Assembly: GCA_022819605.1 (NCBI GenBank)
Contig: JAJEGW010000182.1
Span: 62,001 to 126,000 of the forward strand
Length of the DNA: 64,000 nucleotides
Direction of reading: 5' to 3'
Source of the DNA: Silicimonas sp.
GTDB lineage: Bacteria; Pseudomonadota; Alphaproteobacteria; Rhodobacterales; Rhodobacteraceae
The notes under the pieces were generated by a model. That model saw only the letters and a program-made list of their open reading frames with translations, was not told the origin of the DNA and ran no database searches. This document shows, in pieces, positions 16,644 to 25,606 of the stretch. The stretch's first letter is position 1. The number at the start of each line of letters is the position of its first letter. The translations under genes and the position numbers were made by a program.

Positions 16644-18476
16644 TCACCGCCGACCGAAGAGCCTTTCCACATCCTGCATCTTCAATTCCACGTATGTCGG
16701 CCGTCCGTGATTACACTGACCTGAATTTGGCGTTTCTTCCATCTCTCGCAAAAGGGCGTTCATCTCTTCGGCACGCATCAATCGACCGGTCCGAACCGAG
16801 CCGTGGCAGGCGATTCGAGACAGGACTGCGTCGATTCGCGCCTTGAGCGTGCCGCATGACCCTCCTTCCTCAAGTTCATCGGCAATGTCCTTCAGAAGTC
16901 GTGAGGCATCGACCTGGCCGAGGATCGCGGGCGTTTCCTGCACGGCAATCGCCCCTCGGCCGAAGGGCTCGATCGAAAGCCCGAGCGTCCGCAGCTCCTC
17001 CGCGTGCTCCAGGATTTCAGGCGCAGCGTCGCCGAGCTCGACAATTTCCGGGACGAGGAGCGCCTGCCGGGCGACCCCTGATTCGGCTACCTGCGCCTTC
17101 AGCTTTTCATAGACCAGGCGTTCATGTGCGGCATGCGCGTCCACCAGGATGATGCCGTCCCGGGTCTGGGCGAGGATGAAGTTCTCGTGGAATTGCGCCC
17201 GGGCCGCTCCCAGCGGAAAGTCCAGTTCCTCGCTCTCGGCATCCACGGAGTCGACGCGACCGGCGGCGACTCCATCCAAGTCCTGCAAGAAGCCGCCATC
17301 GCCATGAACATCCTGCACGTTGACTGTTGCTTTGCCGCGCCCCGGCCTGCCGTCCATCTGGTAGACACGCGCCACTTCTGGCGATGCCCGAAACGCGCCA
17401 AGGGCATCGGTTCCGATCGTGCTTGACGACCTGTGGCCAGCCTCCGCAAGCGCATGCCGAAGACCGGAAACGACAAGCCCGCGCGCCACCCCGGGTTCGC
17501 GAAAGCGCACCTCGGACTTTGACGGGTGAACGTTCACGTCGACCAAGGTCGGCACGCAATCAATGAAGATGGCGGCGGCAGGGTGCCGGTCACGGCTGAG
17601 CACGTCCGAATAGGCCGCCCTGAGGGCGCCGAACAAGAGCTTGTCGCGCACGGGACGGCCATTGACAAAAAAATGCTGATGAACGGCGGAGCCGCGCGAA
17701 TAGGTCGGCAATGCCGCAAATCCGGTCATGTGCAGGCCGTCTCGCTCGGCATCGATGGCTATGGCGTTCTCGATGAATTCCTTCCCGAGAATGCCTTGGA
17801 TCCGGTCTGACATTGCCTGCACGGAATCGCCGAATTCCGCCTGAACGGCAAAGACGCGGCGCGGTGCGTCCGTGTGGTCGAAGAGTTCGAAGCCGACATG
17901 CGGTTCCGCCATGGCCAGCCGCTTCACCGCGTCAGTGACCGCCCGCATCTCGCCTCGTTCGCTGCGCAGGAACTTGAGCCGGGCCGGAGTGGCGAAGAAA
18001 AGATCCTGCAATTCCACCGTCGTGCCCGGCTTGCCCGCTGCAGGACGCACCGGTTCCACAGCTCCTGCAGCCGCCTCGATGACCGCGGCACCGAATCCCT
18101 CGGGCCGGGACGTGACGCTCAACCGCCCGACGGCAGCAAGCGATGCCAGCGCCTCGCCGCGAAATCCCAAGGTGCGAATGTTCAGCAAGTCCGACCCATC
18201 GATCTTTGACGTCGCATGGCGCGAAAGGGCAAGCTGCAGCTGATCCTCGGCGATGCCGCAACCGTCGTCCTCGACTCGTATCAATCGCTTGCCACCCTCC
18301 GCCACGGAGACGGCAATGCGGCGTGCACCGGCATCAATCGCGTTCTCGACGAGTTCCTTTACCGCTGAGGCAGGTCGTTCGACGACTTCACCTGCCGCAA
18401 TGCGATTGATCGCCGCGTCTTCCAGGCGTCGAATTGTCGGCCACGTGCCGCTTATCTTGCGGTCCTTGACATCCAC
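16644..18476 (-). CDS. mutL: DNA mismatch repair protein MutL
   Basis: A 610-residue GHKL ATPase. The N-terminal domain shows IRRLEDAAINRIAAGEVV, ELVENAIDAGA (ATP-binding Asn and Asp) and TLGFRGEALAS; the C-terminal dimerisation domain ends with CNHGRPTYVEL near 592. MutL links MutS mismatch recognition to strand excision. The start is a GTG at 18476 because no ATG occurs before the conserved N-terminus. No endonuclease DQHA-x2-E motif was seen; the related position reads DAHAAHERL, so endonuclease activity is uncertain. Divergent from yebC. Confidence 0.95.
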   Translation of the reverse strand: MDVKDRKISGTWPTIRRLEDAAINRIAAGEVVERPASAVKELVENAIDAGARRIAVSVAEGGKRLIRVEDDGCGIAEDQLQLALSRHATSKIDGSDLLNIRTLGFRGEALASLAAVGRLSVTSRPEGFGAAVIEAAAGAVEPVRPAAGKPGTTVELQDLFFATPARLKFLRSERGEMRAVTDAVKRLAMAEPHVGFELFDHTDAPRRVFAVQAEFGDSVQAMSDRIQGILGKEFIENAIAIDAERDGLHMTGFAALPTYSRGSAVHQHFFVNGRPVRDKLLFGALRAAYSDVLSRDRHPAAAIFIDCVPTLVDVNVHPSKSEVRFREPGVARGLVVSGLRHALAEAGHRSSSTIGTDALGAFRASPEVARVYQMDGRPGRGKATVNVQDVHGDGGFLQDLDGVAAGRVDSVDAESEELDFPLGAARAQFHENFILAQTRDGIILVDAHAAHERLVYEKLKAQVAESGVARQALLVPEIVELGDAAPEILEHAEELRTLGLSIEPFGRGAIAVQETPAILGQVDASRLLKDIADELEEGGSCGTLKARIDAVLSRIACHGSVRTGRLMRAEEMNALLREMEETPNSGQCNHGRPTYVELKMQDVERLFGRR

Positions 18477-18629
18477 CGCACAATTTGTAGCAGTACATTG
18501 CGCTCGGGTCCATAGCGGGCAAAGCTCCAGCGAGCGGCACGCTCTTCAGGATCATCCTGCCCTTGCACGCAAGCCGTCACCTGCCCTATATCCTCGGCCA
18601 ACCCGCTAGGCGAAAGGGACCGAAACGCA

Positions 18630-19376
18630 ATGGCCGGCCACTCCAAATGGGCGAACATCCAGCACCGCAAGGGACGACAGGACGCGGCCCGGTCCAAGCT
18701 GTTCTCCAAGCTTTCCAAGGAAATCACCGTTGCCGCAAAGCTCGGCGATCCTGACCCGGAGAAGAATCCCCGATTGCGGCTGGCCATAAAGGAAGCGAAG
18801 TCGAACTCGGTCCCAAAGGATGTCATCGCGCGCGCGATTTCGAGATCCCAGGCCGGGGACGGCGATGAATTCGAGGAAATCCGCTACGAAGGATATGGAC
18901 CGTGCGGCGTTGCGGTCATCGTCGAAGCGCTGACCGACAACCGGAATCGGACCGCGTCAACCGTGCGCGCCTGCTTCGACAAGCACGGCGGCAACCTCGG
19001 CGAGACGGGTTCGGTGAGCTTCATGTTCGAACGCAAGGGCGAAATCGTCTACCCGGCATCTGCCGGCGACGAGGACACCGTGATGATGGCGGCAATTGAC
19101 GCCGGGGCGGAAGACATCGACTCCGACGAGGACGGGCACGTCATCCTGACGGCGGATGCATCGCTGAACGATGTTTCCAAGGCGCTCGATACGGATCTGG
19201 GCGAGGCGGAATCCACCAGGCTGATCTGGAAACCCACGACGGTTGCCGAACTGGACATGGAGGGATTCCAGAAACTCTTGCGCTTGATCGACGCGCTGGA
19301 GAACGACGACGACATCCAGCGCGTGACGGCAAATCTTGACGTTCCCGAAGAGTTCATGGAGCGACTTTCGGCCTGA
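18630..19376 (+). CDS. YebC/PmpR family protein
   Basis: A 248-residue protein beginning [19 protein letters not shown], the hallmark of the YebC family, with later blocks [19 protein letters not shown] and [18 protein letters not shown]. Family members are DNA-binding regulators (PmpR) or relieve ribosome stalling at proline-rich stretches; sequence alone does not decide between these. Full length for the family. Followed 14 bp later by tgt. Confidence 0.93.
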   Translation: MAGHSKWANIQHRKGRQDAARSKLFSKLSKEITVAAKLGDPDPEKNPRLRLAIKEAKSNSVPKDVIARAISRSQAGDGDEFEEIRYEGYGPCGVAVIVEALTDNRNRTASTVRACFDKHGGNLGETGSVSFMFERKGEIVYPASAGDEDTVMMAAIDAGAEDIDSDEDGHVILTADASLNDVSKALDTDLGEAESTRLIWKPTTVAELDMEGFQKLLRLIDALENDDDIQRVTANLDVPEEFMERLSA

Positions 19377-19390
19377 ACCGGACCCGCGTC

Positions 19391-20521
19391 ATGACTGAGA
19401 GCCCTACCTTCAAGCTGAACGCCACGGACGACGCGGCGCGTGCGGGCGTGATCAAGACCGGGCGGGGCGACGTGCGGACCCCTGCGTTCATGCCGGTTGG
19501 CACCGCAGGCACCGTGAAGGCCATGTTTCCGGAAAGCGTTGCGGCGACAGGTGCGGACATCCTCCTCGGCAACACGTATCACTTGATGCTGCGGCCCGGC
19601 GCGGAGCGGGTCGCAGGTCTAGGAGGACTTCACGCGTTCATGAACTGGGACAAGCCGATCCTTACAGATTCCGGCGGGTTTCAGGTCATGAGCCTCGCCG
19701 GCATGCGGAAGGTGACCGAAGAGGGCGTCCGTTTCACGTCTCACATCGACGGTTCCCGACACATGCTTTCGCCGGAAAGATCCATTGAGATCCAGCGCCT
19801 TCTGGGAAGTGACATCGTCATGTGCTTCGACGAGTGCGCCGCCCTGCCCGCACCCGACACGGCGATCGCAAAGAGCATGCGCCTCTCGATGCGTTGGGCG
19901 GAGAGATCGAAGACCGCGTTCGGGGAGCGATCGGGACATGCGCTGTTCGGAATCCAGCAAGGAGGTCTCAACCGGGAGTTGCGGGAGGAAAGCGCCAAGG
20001 CGCTCGTGGCCATGGAATTCGATGGGTATGCGATTGGCGGTCTGGCCGTCGGAGAATGCCAAGACGCGATGTTCGACGTGCTCGATCATGCGCCTGCAAT
20101 GCTCCCTCGCGACAGGCCACGCTATCTCATGGGCGTCGGAAAGCCCGACGACATCATCGGAGCCGTAAAGCGCGGGATCGACATGATGGACTGCGTGCTG
20201 CCGTCACGGTCGGGCCGCACAGGCCAGGCATTCACGCGCCGGGGCACCGTCAACGTGAAGAATGCAAGGCACGCGAATGATCCGCGCCCACTGGACGATT
20301 CGTGCACCTGTCCCGCCTGCCGAAATTACAGCCGGGCCTACCTTCATCACGTTTTCCGCGCCGGGGAGATGATTTCGGGGATGCTGCTGACCTGGCACAA
20401 TCTGCACTATTACCAGGAACTCATGTCCGGGATCCGCGATGCGGTCACGGAGGGGCGGTTTCTAGAGTTCGAGGCAGATTTCCATGCGCTCCGTGCCGAG
20501 GGCGACATAGCGCCGCTCTGA
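19391..20521 (+). CDS. tgt: tRNA-guanine transglycosylase (queuine/preQ1)
   Basis: A 376-residue TIM-barrel enzyme that exchanges guanine 34 of GUN-anticodon tRNAs for preQ1. Signatures include [23 protein letters not shown] with a catalytic Asp, [22 protein letters not shown] and the zinc site [16 protein letters not shown]. Length is normal. Probably cotranscribed with yebC. Confidence 0.96.
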   Translation: MTESPTFKLNATDDAARAGVIKTGRGDVRTPAFMPVGTAGTVKAMFPESVAATGADILLGNTYHLMLRPGAERVAGLGGLHAFMNWDKPILTDSGGFQVMSLAGMRKVTEEGVRFTSHIDGSRHMLSPERSIEIQRLLGSDIVMCFDECAALPAPDTAIAKSMRLSMRWAERSKTAFGERSGHALFGIQQGGLNRELREESAKALVAMEFDGYAIGGLAVGECQDAMFDVLDHAPAMLPRDRPRYLMGVGKPDDIIGAVKRGIDMMDCVLPSRSGRTGQAFTRRGTVNVKNARHANDPRPLDDSCTCPACRNYSRAYLHHVFRAGEMISGMLLTWHNLHYYQELMSGIRDAVTEGRFLEFEADFHALRAEGDIAPL

Positions 20522-20968
20522 CCAGGGTGCGGCGCTGCGGCTGTCCCGACGCGGCCATCTCTATTGCCCCGGCATCACGTGCGGAGGCTTCCCGTTACCC
20601 AAGGCACAAACCTGATCCGTGCGTGGCGCCGTCTGCTCAAGTCCTGGAATAGCTCTTGTCGCACGCAGGAATTGCGGATTCTCGCGCCGTATCGCGCGTG
20701 TCCCCTCGCATCGGCGGCACAGGCGATCGAAATCGCCGAATAGCAGAGGACCATGGCCTGCATGCTGGCCGAGAAGCGGATTGACGTAGCGTAGCCTGCG
20801 ATGCCGTCGGCTCAGCAGCGAGCCAGACGCGGATCACCTGCGCCGCGCCGAAGAGTCGAGGTGCATCCCGTCGTCGCATGCATGTCTTCAATGAATGTGC
20901 CCGATTTAGTGTCTTGGCGGTCACCAAATCAGTCGATCCCGAAAAATTCTCTGCTCGTCAATTCAGAT
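20522..20968. other. Gene-free stretch after tgt
   Basis: About 450 bp without a recognisable gene. Open frames on both strands lack family resemblance. It may hold the eroded 5' end of the WYL regulator that follows; no helix-turn-helix coding sequence could be found in any plus-strand frame. Confidence 0.5.
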
Positions 20969-21823
20969 GCGGTCGAATGGGCTTTCGGACCGCTTGAGAC
21001 CATTCCCTCTGATGACAACAGGTTGCACTGGCGGCTGCGTTCAGGCGCGCTGCGCAGCTTGGTGCAGATTACTGACGAGGAACTGTCGGCGCTTGCCACC
21101 GCCTCAGAGGCTCTGGAACGAACCGGCTTTCAGGAACAGGCGGCGAGGCTGAAAAAAGTCGACACCAAGGTGCGCGCCATCCAGAGCGACACGCTGGAAG
21201 GGCGAGACTCCGATCTCGAAGCGCTGATGCGAGTCGAGGGACTTGCCATGCGACCGGGCCCGCAGCAGCCGGTCAATGCCGACCTGGTCGAACTTCTGCG
21301 AGAGGCAATCCTTACCAGTCGGATGGTGGAATTCCGCTACTGCGCCCGCTCGTCCGGACGGACCAGCTGCCAGCGCCTCTAACCATACGGCCTGATCTAT
21401 GGCAATCGTGCATTTCTCGTTGCCCGAAACGACTGGAACAAAGAACCCCGTCTCTGGCGTCTCACCGGCATGGACGATGCAAAGGTGCTCCCAAAACGCT
21501 TCGAACGCGACCCGGCCTTCGATCTGCAGCGCTTCACCCTGCGCCCATTCGGCACCTTCCAGGAAGAGCCCGTTCAGGTGATGCTCCGCTTCGACAGGAC
21601 CGCAGCGCCGGATGCCTCGTTCTTTCTGTTCCATCCGGACCAGACCACAGAAGTGCACGAAGACGGGACGGTCACGGTCCGCTTTGAGGCAGGAGGTCTC
21701 GATGAGATCTGCTGGCACCTGATCACGTGGGGTGAAACTGTCACGGTGGAAGAACCCCTTCTGCTGCGACGGCATCTGGCAAGAATGTGCGCAACGCTTG
21801 CGGCACATCACCAACCTGCCTAG
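20969..21823 (+). pseudogene. WYL-domain transcriptional regulator, N-truncated and interrupted by a stop
   Basis: A single reading frame encodes EWAFGPLETIPSDDNRLHWRL, a central helical region, then LREAILTSRMVEFRY and, directly across a TAA at 21380-21382, PYGLIYGNRAFLVAR and W.LI.WGE..TVEEP. Both halves are in the same frame, so a single change (for example CAA to TAA in a conserved L-Q-P context) explains the break. The helix-turn-helix domain expected at the N-terminus is absent. WYL proteins sense ligands and regulate transcription; this copy is probably dead. A sequencing error is possible for the stop, but not for the missing N-terminus. Confidence 0.8.
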
Positions 21824-22026
21824 GCTAGGCAGCGTTGTGCCTTCCAGCGTCCTTTTGCACCAGGCCGGGGTTCGACGACCTCTTGTAAACTCTTGATTGA
21901 ATTCCGCGGCAAATTATGCGTCACACAAGCTGACCACGCATACTGGCCCAACCTTGACGGGCGGCACTTGCCCTGAACCCGCGCCTCGGCTAGGACATCG
22001 CGACCAAAATCCAGAGGCAAGGTCAC

Positions 22027-23868
22027 ATGGCAAAGGACAAGGTAAAGAGCACCGGCACATTCGTGATCATGGCCCTGCTCATTCTTGGGTTAGCCGGATT
22101 TGGCGTGACGAATTTCGGCGGCTCAGCGGGTTCCGTGGCCACTGTTGGCCAAGCCGAGGTCGGCATCAACGACTACGCGCGCGCCATCTACTCTCGAATT
22201 CAAAGATTGGAGAGCCAGATCGGGCAGCCGGTGACGTTTCAAGAAGTTCGAAATTTCGGCATGGACAGCGCCGTGCTCGCCCAACTCATCAACGCGGCAG
22301 CTGTCGAAAGTGAAGCGGCAACGCTCGGAATCTCGGCCGGCGACGAAACCGTGAGCAATCGCATCCAGTCGCTGCCAGAGTTCCGCGATGCCTCCGGTGA
22401 ATTCGATCGACAGGTCTACGAGTTCGCGCTTGAACGGGCCGGATTGAATGCAAGCGAGTTCGAGGCCGAGATCAGGAGCGACGCCGCCGAAGAACTGTTA
22501 CGGAGCGCCATTCGCGGCGGAACCCGTGCACCCGACATTCTGGTCGACACCTTGTTCATCCACGAACGCGAAACCCGCGACGTGACATGGGCTCGATTGA
22601 CGGCCGAGGATCTCGAAGAACCGGTCCCGAATCCATCCGACACCGAGCTTGCAGCGTATCATCGGGAGAATCCCGGTCCTTTTACGCGACCCGAAACGAA
22701 GTTGATCCGTTACGCCTTGTTGACGCCCAATGACCTGGCCGAGCAGATCGAGGTCGACGAGGCGCAGCTTCGCACGCTTTATGATTCTCGCATCGACGAA
22801 TTCGTGCAGCCCGAGAGACGTCTCGTCGAACGCCTTGTGTTCACGAATGAAATACAAGCGTCAGCAGCCAAGAATCGCATCGACAGCGATGAAATCACCT
22901 TTGACGCACTCGTGGCGGAACGGGGTCTCGATCTCTCCGATGTCGATCTCGGCGACGTTGCCGAGGAGGAACTCGGGGAAGCCGCAACCGAGATATTTGC
23001 GCTGGAGGAGCCCGGTGTCGTGGGCCCGCTTCCTTCCGAACTGGGACCGGCGCTCTACCGCATGAACGGCATCCTGGCCAGTCAGGAAACCACATATGAG
23101 GATGCCAAGGACGAACTTCGGCAAGACGCCGCCCTTGACCGGGCAAGGCGTCAGATCCTGGAACTGGTACCGGCTGTCGAGGATCTCCTCGCGGGCGGGG
23201 CAGACATGGCCATGCTGGCAGAGCGGACCGATCTGGAGGAAGGTCAGATCGAATGGAACGAGGACGTATATGACGGAATTGCGGCCTACGCGACATTTCG
23301 CACGGCGGCCGCCGAAGCCGGGACGGACGCGTTTCCTGAAGTCGTTGAACTGGAAGACGGCGGCATTTTCGCCATGGAGGTGGAAGAGGTCCGTGAACCA
23401 AAGCTTCGTCCGCTGGTTGACGTGCGCGAAGAAGTCGCGACCGTTTTGACTCGTGTCCGCACTGAAAGGGCGCTGGCGGCCCAAGCCGAAGCCGTTGCGG
23501 AGCAACTGCGCGCCGGTCGGGAAATGGCAGCGCTTGATCTGGCACTGGAGTCGGATCGAGAGCTTCCGCGCAACGGGTTCGTCGAAGGCACACCAACGGA
23601 CTTCATCGCGGCCCTCTTCAAAATGGAGCGTGACGAGATTCGAGTCCTGTCCTTCGATGGTGAGGCTTGGCTGATGCGGCTGGACGCGATCACGAAACCC
23701 GATCTGGGTTCACCGGACACTGCGGCGGAACGGAACACGTTTGCAGAGTGGATCGCGGCGGGACTATCTGGCGGCATACTGACCGCCTACACTCAAGCCC
23801 TGGTCGAGCAGGCTAAAGTCGAAGTGGACCAGGCAGCACTGAACGCCGTCCACGCGCAATTGCGCTGA
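22027..23868 (+). CDS. ppiD: Peptidyl-prolyl isomerase of PpiD type
   Basis: A 613-residue membrane-anchored periplasmic chaperone. After a short basic cytoplasmic stretch a single membrane helix (about 12-32) precedes a SurA-like N-terminal domain (VATVGQAEVGINDYARAIY onward) and a diverged parvulin region from about residue 240-360. PpiD assists folding of exported proteins at the SecYEG exit. The parvulin domain is weakly conserved, so isomerase activity is uncertain. trpE follows after one base, so the two are probably one transcript. Confidence 0.85.
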   Translation: MAKDKVKSTGTFVIMALLILGLAGFGVTNFGGSAGSVATVGQAEVGINDYARAIYSRIQRLESQIGQPVTFQEVRNFGMDSAVLAQLINAAAVESEAATLGISAGDETVSNRIQSLPEFRDASGEFDRQVYEFALERAGLNASEFEAEIRSDAAEELLRSAIRGGTRAPDILVDTLFIHERETRDVTWARLTAEDLEEPVPNPSDTELAAYHRENPGPFTRPETKLIRYALLTPNDLAEQIEVDEAQLRTLYDSRIDEFVQPERRLVERLVFTNEIQASAAKNRIDSDEITFDALVAERGLDLSDVDLGDVAEEELGEAATEIFALEEPGVVGPLPSELGPALYRMNGILASQETTYEDAKDELRQDAALDRARRQILELVPAVEDLLAGGADMAMLAERTDLEEGQIEWNEDVYDGIAAYATFRTAAAEAGTDAFPEVVELEDGGIFAMEVEEVREPKLRPLVDVREEVATVLTRVRTERALAAQAEAVAEQLRAGREMAALDLALESDRELPRNGFVEGTPTDFIAALFKMERDEIRVLSFDGEAWLMRLDAITKPDLGSPDTAAERNTFAEWIAAGLSGGILTAYTQALVEQAKVEVDQAALNAVHAQLR

Positions 23869-23869
23869 C

Positions 23870-25378
23870 ATGACACCGGAACCGTCTTTCGACGCTTTCG
23901 AGGCGGCCTACGAGCGCGGCGAAAACCAGTTGGTCTATACGCGCCTTGCTGCTGACCTGGATACGCCGGTCTCGTTGATGATGCGACTCACGGGCGCGCA
24001 GGCCCATTCGTTTCTCCTCGAGAGCGTAACCGGTGGCGAAGTGCGTGGACGTTACTCGATCATTGGCATGAAGCCGGATCTCATTTGGGAGTGTCATGGG
24101 AAGAAGGCCCGGATCAACCGGAATTTCCGCCATGACCCGTTTGCCTTCGAAGAGGATCAGGCAGACCCCCTCACCTCGCTCAGGAAGATCATCAGCGAAA
24201 GCCGCATCAATCTTCCGGAAGACCTGCCAGCAGCCTCAGCCGGACTGTTTGGTTATCTCGGCTACGACATGATTCGGCTCGTCGAGAGATTGCCAGAAGT
24301 GAACCCGGACCCATTGGGTCTCCCTGATGCGGTGCTGCTGCGCCCCTCGGTGGTCGCCGTGCTTGACGGGGTCAAGGGCGAGGTGATCGTGGTCTCTCCA
24401 GCGTGGACCGCGTCCGGCCTCTCTGCGCGCGCTGCGTACAACCAGGCCGCTGAACGCGTGATGGATGCCGTCCGCGATCTTGACCGGCCCCTGCCGCCGT
24501 CAGGTCGTGACTTTGGAGACGAGGCAGGCGCATTGGAACCGGTTTCGAATTTTTCCAAGGAAGACTACTTGGCAGCGGTCAAGAAGGCACGCGAGTACAT
24601 TGCGGCGGGCGATATCTTCCAGGTTGTCCCGTCCCAGCGATGGACATTGCCATTCGAGCTCCAGCCATTCTCGCTTTATCGCGCGCTGCGCCGGATCAAC
24701 CCTTGGCCCTTCATGTTTCATTTCGACTTCGGCAGCTTCCAGGTCATCGGTGCATCGCCTGAAATCCTGGTTCGCGTCTTCGACGGCGAAGTCACCATTC
24801 GGCCCATCGCGGGCACGCGCGCTCGAGGGCAAACGCCAGAAGAGGATCGCGCCCTGGAGGCCGAGTTGCTGGCAGACGAAAAGGAATTGGCCGAGCACCT
24901 GATGCTCCTCGATCTGGGCCGCAACGATGTCGGCCGCGTGGCCAAAATCGGCACCGTGCGACCAACCGAGGAGTTCACGATCGAACGCTACAGTCACGTG
25001 ATGCACATCGTTTCCAACGTCGTTGGCGAACTTTCGGATGAGCACGACGCGCTTTCTGCCTTGCTTGCGGGACTCCCTGCCGGAACGCTGTCAGGTGCAC
25101 CCAAGGTCCGGGCAATGGAGATCATCGACGAGATCGAACCCGAAAAGCGTGGAATCTATGGCGGAGGAGTCGGCTACTTCAGTGCTTGCGGCGACATGGA
25201 CATGTGCATCGCCCTTCGCACCTCCGTATTGAAGGACCGGAAGCTCCATATCCAGGCGGGCGGCGGGATCGTCTGGGACAGCGATCCTGAGATGGAGTGG
25301 ATCGAGACGGTCAACAAGTCAGACGCCCTCAGAAAGGCTGCCGAAGATGCGGGCCGTTTCGTGCGAAGCGGGAACTGA
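23870..25378 (+). CDS. trpE: Anthranilate synthase component I
   Basis: A 502-residue chorismate-using enzyme, the first step of tryptophan synthesis. The C-terminal domain has GDIFQVVPSQRW, FGSFQVIGASPEILVR, RPIAGTRARG, DLGRNDVGRVA, GTLSGAPKVRAMEIIDE and GGGVGYFSA, all typical of TrpE. The N-terminal regulatory domain contains the LLES element involved in tryptophan feedback. The amidotransferase partner trpG is not in this window. Confidence 0.96.
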   Translation: MTPEPSFDAFEAAYERGENQLVYTRLAADLDTPVSLMMRLTGAQAHSFLLESVTGGEVRGRYSIIGMKPDLIWECHGKKARINRNFRHDPFAFEEDQADPLTSLRKIISESRINLPEDLPAASAGLFGYLGYDMIRLVERLPEVNPDPLGLPDAVLLRPSVVAVLDGVKGEVIVVSPAWTASGLSARAAYNQAAERVMDAVRDLDRPLPPSGRDFGDEAGALEPVSNFSKEDYLAAVKKAREYIAAGDIFQVVPSQRWTLPFELQPFSLYRALRRINPWPFMFHFDFGSFQVIGASPEILVRVFDGEVTIRPIAGTRARGQTPEEDRALEAELLADEKELAEHLMLLDLGRNDVGRVAKIGTVRPTEEFTIERYSHVMHIVSNVVGELSDEHDALSALLAGLPAGTLSGAPKVRAMEIIDEIEPEKRGIYGGGVGYFSACGDMDMCIALRTSVLKDRKLHIQAGGGIVWDSDPEMEWIETVNKSDALRKAAEDAGRFVRSGN

Positions 25379-25606
25379 GCCAGCACATTCGTGCTGCCGT
25401 GCGCAATTCTGCAATTTCAGTCCCAGGCAACGTGCCGGAACGGGATCATGCTGTCTTCTGCCGGGCAATGACCATAGATCAGGCGGGACAAAGTGCTTGA
25501 CATGTCTCGCAGCCGCCTCACAGCCTCAGAAGAAGGGCAAGCCGGTACCAGTATCTTGTAGTTGGGCTGAAATTGGAGTCGTAACTTGCATTTGTGAGGC
25601 AACCGC

